Positions 59,501-64,000 of a stretch of 64,000 nucleotides of DNA are shown here, piece by piece. Numbering within the stretch: position 1 is the first letter of the stretch; the number at the start of each line of letters is the position of its first letter. The DNA is from Maratus speciosus (lineage: Eukaryota; Arthropoda; Arachnida; Araneae; Salticidae): contig OZ010800.1 in the NCBI GenBank assembly GCA_963932465.1, forward strand, positions 94,848,807-94,912,806, read 5' to 3'. A program made the translations under genes and the position numbers. The notes under the pieces were generated by a model. That model saw only the letters and a program-made list of their open reading frames with translations, made no database searches and had not been told where the DNA came from.

Positions 59501-59710
59501 GGCACAGATGTCATATTCGCCCCATATTGGCGAGATTTTTTTTCGGTTGCCAATTTTGCGAAAACATCAACAGCATAAACAACATAATCCGGGTTACCAC
59601 ATCAAGCAAAATATCGACACTTTGGCTCCAGTTAAGTACCCGTTGCGTATATGATATTGGCGTCAGAAAAAAAAATCGCACCAATATGGGGGGAATATGA
59701 CATATGTGCC
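59501..59710. mobile_element. 210-bp MITE with perfect 8-bp duplication
   Basis: The flanks are ATTATTTT at 59493-59500 and 59711-59718. The left end is GGCACAGATGTCATATTCGC and the right end, complemented, is GGCACATATGTCATATTCCC. Similarity continues through CCCATATTGG, a GCGATTTTTTTTC-like block and TTGGC. Arms are about 60 bases. The 8-bp duplication suits hAT, although GGCAC ends are not the classic hAT start, and other 8-bp-duplicating superfamilies are possible. Confidence 0.85.
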
Positions 59711-59867
59711 ATTATTTTTTATAAATCCCCCTTGCATGTTTTATAGTCTGTGCTTTTGTTGACACTCTTAATCAAACCAATCAAGAAGCAGAAAATGCTT
59801 CTAAATTCCGCTGTTTTTCAGTGAAAATTTTAGGCTCCTGTCCTGTCCCTGCAGGCAAAGACACTCG

Positions 59868-59980
59868 CAAGCTAATGCTAAACGTATGCGGGGGGGGGGG
59901 CGGGGGGTTATTTTCTGATACTCACAAGCTAATGCTAAACGTAATGGCAAGGGGGGGGGGTTATTTTCTGATATCTAGAT
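59868..59980 (+). repeat. Two-copy G-rich direct repeat
   Basis: Two units of about 55 bases contain CAAGCTAATGCTAAACGTA, then a run of ten or more G, then GTTATTTTCTGATA. The first unit has a second G run (CGGGGGG). The plus strand is strongly G-rich. Confidence 0.85.
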
Positions 59981-60215
59981 ATTTTTAAATAATTTTTTTT
60001 CGTATGTGATAGTTGAAGTCCATCTCTGCAGCATAGCTTCTTTTTTACTTTTTCGATTTTGATTGCAGATATTTTTTAGAGCGGCACTTTCATTTTCAGA
60101 AAAATGAAAGTAACTTTATAAAACATATCTGCAACCAAAATTGAAAAAGTAAAAAAGGAATGATGTAGGGATGGACCTCAACTATCCAATGAAAAAGAAA
60201 TTATTTAAAAATGTT
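59979..60215. mobile_element. Hairpin MITE, ~235 bp
   Basis: The left arm starts ATTTTTAAATAATTTTTTTT and GATAGTTGAAGTCCATC; the right arm, complemented, reads ATTTTTAAATAATTTCTTTT and GATAGTTGAGGTCCATC. Matching continues through TTTTTTACTTTTTCGATTTT and TTGCAGATAT. Arms are about 105 bases and the spacer is short. No target duplication is clear. Confidence 0.8.
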
Positions 60216-60222
60216 AATGTAA

Positions 60223-60590
60223 TAGTGTTTCCCCCAGAATAAAAAAAGGCAGGGTGCTCCTTCAAAAAGGGCACTTCAGCTGAACAAAAAGGGCACTTCA
60301 ACTTAACAAAAAGAGCACTTTTTTAAGGAAAGGGTTTTTGAAATTTTTGTTTTGATTGCTGTTTATTTCATTGCCGCAAATTTCATCAAAAAATCACGAA
60401 AAAAGCAACTATTTCATCAAAATATTGCGGGAAAAGCGCGAATTTCGTCAAAAGATCGTGGGGGGAAAAAACGAGAATTTCGTCGAAAGATCGATGAAAA
60501 AACGAGAATTTTGTCCAAGGGCTACAGAAAAAACCCATAATTAGCGCCGGAGGAGATCCCCGCCTTCCCCTCTGCTGTAACGTTTCTGAA
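60223..60590 (+). mobile_element. Element start with TAGTGTTTCCC end and duplicated GGGCACTT words
   Basis: TAGTGTTTCCCCCAGAAT resembles a hAT-like terminus. Three GGGCACTTCAACT-like words follow at 60265-60320. The GC-rich block 60541-60590 (AATTAGCGCCGGAGGAGATC, then CCTCTGCTGTAACG) recurs inverted at about 62500-62553. No right terminus was found, so the extent is uncertain. Confidence 0.45.
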
Positions 60591-61990
60591 AATTTACAAT
60601 GAATTTCAATTATTTTTTTTTTTTTATTTACTGAGAATCACCCTTGATTTACTTATATATTGGAATTTAAATTTCTATGCAGAAGGAACAGGGGAATTTT
60701 TGTTTGCAATGTATTCTCATACATTACTTCTTCAGAAACTCAATTTATTTAAGTTGTTTGGATCAGATTTTTAAACTGTGTAATGTAATAATTGATTTGA
60801 TATGAGAAACAATGCTACAACCACATATATTCTCCCAGTAGCAGAAAGTGCACAACGGGCGTCGCAGATTTATTTTAGACCTTGCAGATAAATTTGCCAA
60901 CTTGCAAAAAAAAAAAAAAAAAAAAATCCACGAAAATTCATACAAAAAATATCGCGAATTCGACAAATGGTCGTCGAAAAATATCAATTTCGACAATCGT
61001 TCGCATAAAAAATCGGTAATTTATAGACAAAGGATCGCTATAAAAACGCGAATTTCGTCAAAAAAAGCCCGGGAAAAAAAAACATGAATTTCGTCCCAGG
61101 GTTGTGGGGAAAAATGCAAATTTCTGTCACAGGATCGTGGAAAAAACGCGAATTTCTTCAAAGGATAGCGGAAAGAATGTGAATTTCGTCAATGGATCGC
61201 GGAAAGAATACGAATTTAGTAAGAGGATCGCGGACAGAATGTAAATTTAGTCAAACGATTGTGGAAAAAACTCAAATTTAGTCAAATGATCGCGAAAACA
61301 TGCAAATTTATGTCAAAGAATTGTATAAATAACGCGGAATTTCATCAAAAGATCTCGAAAAACGTAAATTTCTGCCAAAAGATCGCTGTACAAACTTGAA
61401 TTTTATCCAAATATCCCCCCCAAAAAAGTGAATTTCGTTCCAGGGGCACGCGAAAATCGAGGAAGAAACTTGAATTTAATCAAAGGATGGAGGATAAAAC
61501 ATGAATTTAGTCAATCACAGAAAAAAATGCGAATTTCTGTAAAACGATCGCGAAAAATGCGAATTTCTGTCAAAGGATCGCGAAAAACGCAGATTACTGT
61601 CAAAGGATCACGAAAAAAAGAAAATGTATGTCAAAAGATCTGAATTAAATTTGCGGAATTTCGTCAAAAGATCACGAAAAACGCAAATTTCTGCCAAAGG
61701 ATCATTGTATAAACGCGAATTTCGTCAAAAGATCCCGGTAAAAACGTGATTTTCGTCCCAGGGTGCCAAAAAAACCGCAAGTCATAGAATCGCAGAAAAA
61801 CACGAAGTTTGTCAAAGGATCGCGAAAAAACAGCAAATTTCGTCAAAAGATCGTGAAAAAAACAGCAGATTTCGTCAAAAGATCACGAAAAATGGCAAAT
61901 TTTGTCAAAAGATCAAGAAAAACAGCAAATTCCATTAAAAGATTGCGAAAAATGGCATATCTCGCCAAAAGATCGCGAAAAAAACGCATT
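60365..61990 (+). repeat. Degenerate ~31-bp minisatellite, array B
   Basis: Units read approximately GCGAATTTCGTCAAAGGATC, then GCGGAAAAAAC, spaced 28-36 bases, in two blocks (60365-60540 and 60850-61990). The second block holds roughly thirty-five units. This is the CAAAGGATC subtype. Lys/Arg-rich frames run through it only because the unit is often close to a multiple of three. The A run of the unit has expanded at 60907-60926. Confidence 0.85.
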
Positions 61991-62224
61991 TAATGACCAA
62001 TCAGTTATCTCAAATATATCTATTTTCAACCAGTCTCAGGGCTTGAAATTCCGTTTTTCTTAGGAGGGGAGTCTTCCTACCAACATTTATAAATGGAGGG
62101 GAGTTGAGCTATTTGGGAGGGAGAAAAAAAAATCTAAAATCTGCTGTTATTTTACATGCTATTTAAAAACTTACATTAATTATTTTATCATATCTGTATT
62201 AATACAGACATTTTTTGGTGCACC

Positions 62225-62480
62225 CTTTTGGATATTTTCCTTTTTCTGTCACAGGAAGAAAATATCGTGAAATGTGCCAATCGGGCGTAGGAAAAATTCG
62301 TGAATTTCCTCGAATGGTCGAGGGAAGAATATCGTGAAATTCGCCGATTGGCCGCGGTATAAAATCGCGAAATTCATCGATAAGGCACGGCATAAAACTT
62401 AATTTCGTCAGTTTGTCACAAAAAGTAACCGTAAAATTCGCTGGTGTTTTTGAGTAAAAACAAACAAAAAAAACCCTGAA
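62225..62480 (+). repeat. Degenerate ~31-bp minisatellite, array C
   Basis: It has plus-orientation units of the CCAATCGGGC/CCGATTGGCC subtype, for example AATATCGTGAAATTCGCCGA near 62330. It ends at the inverted copy of the 60541-60590 block. Confidence 0.7.
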
Positions 62481-62499
62481 ATTCACAGCAAATTTCCTG

Positions 62500-62555
62500 A
62501 AAGGTTACAGCAGGGGATGGGAAGGGAGTGGGAAATCCTCTCCAGGCGCTAATTA
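62500..62555 (-). repeat. Inverted copy of the 60541-60590 block
   Basis: Complemented, it reads AATAATTAGCGCCTGGAGAG, then CCCCTGCTGTAACC, matching 60538-60585. The two copies are about 1.95 kb apart in opposite orientation and bracket arrays B and C. Confidence 0.75.
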
Positions 62556-62784
62556 TTTTTGCTGCAGGTCGAGTCAACACTTTTTTTTGGTTTGGTTTGA
62601 TTTCAGGCTGAGTGTAGATTCCTGTAAATTGGATTCGGGTTAAACCCAATTTTTCAAAAGTTAGTTCAGTATATTATTGCAGATTAAAAACAATACCTAT
62701 AATAATAAATATAGGTATTTGTGTGTGTGCTGCTTTCTAAAGAGACCGTAGCGGTGTTATCGCTACTTTTTTATGAAATTCCTA

Positions 62785-63365
62785 TTTTTTTCTGCAGCCC
62801 TTTGACGAAATTCACGTTTTTTCGCGATCATTTGACGAAATTTGAGTTTTTTTCGCTATTTGACGAACTTCACATCTTTTTCGGGATGTGTTGATGAAAT
62901 TCGCGTTTTGTCGCGATCCCTTGACGAAACGCGAGCTGTTTCCGCGATCCTTTGTCGAAACCTGCATTTTCCCCGCAAAGTTTGACGAAACGCGCGTTTT
63001 TTCCGCGATCCTTTGACAAAATTCGCATTTTTCCGCGATCCTTTGATGAAATTCGCGTTTTTTTTTCAGCGGCCCTTTGACTAAATTCGAGTTTATTCCG
63101 CGATCCTTTGCCAAAACTCGCGTTTTTCCCGCGTTCCTTTTGCTATCCTTTGATGTAATTTCCTTTTTTTCGAGATCCTTTGATGGATTTCGAGTTTCTT
63201 TTCGCAATCTGACGAAATTCACGTTTTTCCGCGATCCTTTGACAAAATTTGCGTTATTTTCGCAATCCTTTGCGACGAAATTGACGATTTTTTCCTCGAA
63301 CGATTGACGAAATTGAATTTTTCGACGATCATTTGTCGAAATTCGCGATATTTTTCTGCTGAACT
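62785..63365 (-). repeat. Degenerate ~31-bp minisatellite, array D, inverted
   Basis: The units are the reverse complement of array B: GCGATCCTTTGACGAAATTC followed by GCGTTTTTTCC. About seventeen to nineteen units are present. This array has the CAAAGGATC subtype in the opposite orientation to array B. Confidence 0.85.
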
Positions 63366-63424
63366 GATGACCGACTTTTCATAATTTTCGGAACTTAATG
63401 CCTGAAATTTTCAGAAAATTCGGA

Positions 63425-63542
63425 ACAGAATCCCCTCTGAATTCGCCAATCGGTCGCGGACACTTGTCGATCTCGAGAAAAAAAATAATGAAATTTGTCT
63501 ATCGGTTGCTTGAAAAATTCGTGAATTTCAACGATCTTTCAC

Positions 63543-63589
<47 letters not shown>

Positions 63590-63665
63590 GCAAAATGTGT
63601 CAATCGGTCGCGCAAAAATATCGGGAAATTCGCAAGGCGTTCGTGGAAGTTGATCGTAATTTCAA
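63425..63665 (+). repeat. Degenerate ~31-bp minisatellite, array E
   Basis: It has plus-orientation units of the CCAATCGGTCGCGG subtype (for example near 63443 and 63600). The A run of one unit has expanded to 42 bases (63546-63587). Confidence 0.75.
63546..63587 (+). repeat. A42 homopolymer inside array E
   Basis: This uninterrupted A run occupies the normal A-run position of a minisatellite unit, between CACGGT and CCGCAAAATG. It is therefore an expansion, not a retroposon tail. Confidence 0.8.
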
Positions 63666-63798
63666 AATGCAAAATTTTCAGAAAAATGGTAAGATTTTTT
63701 GGACGGGAGGCTCCCGCCCACAATATTCTTTTGGGCGGGATTTCAAAATTTTGGGCGCGAATCCCTCCATCCCGCCCTGAAATTCAAGCCCTGAGTCT

Positions 63799-64000
63799 GG
63801 ATAAATGATTCTGCACCGGACATTTTTTAAATGTAATTTAAAAAAAAAAATGTTAAAATGTTAATTTTTCGCGATTTGCAGCTAATTTTCCATGTTAGAA
63901 AAAGAAACAGATTTCAATGTTTCAGCCCAATACAGTAAATTTATTCCTCTTAAATTAAGTTTTTACATAATTCCTACAATTATATTTTCTGTGACCACTT
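63799..64000. other. AT-rich window end, nothing recognised
   Basis: No coding or repeat feature was identified between the CAGGGCTTGAAATT element and the window edge. Confidence 0.5.

Larger units (their letters stand above)
62037..63793. mobile_element. 1.76-kb element with CAGGGCTTGAAATT ends
   Basis: The left end is CAGGGCTTGAAATTCC and the right end, complemented, is CAGGGCTTGAATTTCA. AGTCT lies directly outside both ends (62032-62036 and 63794-63798), a 5-bp direct repeat. CAGGG starts are typical of hAT, but hAT should give 8 bp, so the superfamily is open. The subterminal regions hold GGGCGGGA/TCCCGCCC and GGAGGGGAG words. The interior consists almost wholly of ~31-bp minisatellites in both orientations and has no transposase. 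Confidence 0.75.

Noticed and set aside
61428..61993. Lys/Arg-rich frames with repeating SRK and KRS words
   Set aside because: They are the ~31-bp minisatellite read through when unit lengths stay near multiples of three. There is no gene-like start, domain or splice context.

Overview
The window is eukaryotic, intergenic and extremely repeat-rich DNA. By eye it is about three quarters A+T, with A or T homopolymers of up to 42 bases, (TA)n microsatellites, no long intact open reading frame, pol III-type tRNA-derived sequences and decayed DNA-transposon genes. The families present (Tc1/mariner with a DUF4817-like N-terminus, piggyBac, hAT, pogo/Tigger, a Tnp2/CACTA-like transposase and a Helitron end) together suggest an invertebrate animal. 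I think an arthropod, possibly a spider or another arachnid, is most likely, but that is inference. I found no convincing host gene. The best exon candidate lies at 57593-57788.

Layout. 1-5.2 kb is dominated by a 4-kb inverted repeat (arms 1163-2350 and 4065-5126) built from divergent ~0.6-kb tandem units. 5.6-9.5 kb holds three inverted-repeat elements, one with a tRNA-Gly-like sequence inside. 10.4-11.1 kb is a broken piggyBac transposase. 12.15-12.57 kb is a 148-bp tandem repeat. 12.8-15.0 kb has a broken Tc1/mariner transposase followed by a deleted second mariner-type element. 16.2 kb carries a tRNA-like gene. 19.3-19.9 kb is a ~145-bp tandem array with a relative at 46.5-47.4 kb. 21.6-25.3 kb is a composite region with CCCAGCAAACA-type ends. 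Nested in it are a 1.25-kb inverted repeat with tRNA-like sequences in both arms and a clean TTAA-flanked piggyBac-type MITE. 25.5-27.5 kb has Tc1-type ends and MITEs. 27.6-31.0 kb is a satellite array of ~227-bp monomers organised in a ~1.7-kb higher-order repeat. 31.8-33.3 kb is a pogo/Tigger relic with a 291-bp near-perfect palindromic MITE inside it. 34.8-35.25 kb is the 3' end of a mariner transposase. 36.3 and 49.8 kb hold two copies of one hAT-type MITE. 38.9-40.44 kb ends in a textbook Helitron 3' terminus. 41-46 kb is mostly featureless AT-rich DNA with a piggyBac-type MITE and a cluster of TGACGTCA palindromes. 47.8-48.9 kb is a ~143-bp tandem array. 51.9-53.5 kb and 60.3-63.7 kb hold degenerate ~31-bp minisatellites of one family, in both orientations.

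54.3-57.8 kb is the most gene-like interval. A Tnp2/Transposase_21-like transposase (minus strand) is broken by two homopolymer frameshifts, one further frameshift and one in-frame stop. A divergent plus-strand exon with a consensus splice donor lies beyond a 40-bp-arm hairpin. A hAT MITE with a perfect 8-bp target duplication (58062-59165) and a second MITE with a perfect 8-bp duplication (59501-59710) lie downstream of that exon.

Nothing here works as a pathway. What the genes share is mobilisation: autonomous transposase relics (piggyBac, mariner, pogo, Tnp2-like) sit among short non-autonomous elements whose ends and target duplications match the same superfamilies. All boundaries were read by eye, and no database search was possible.
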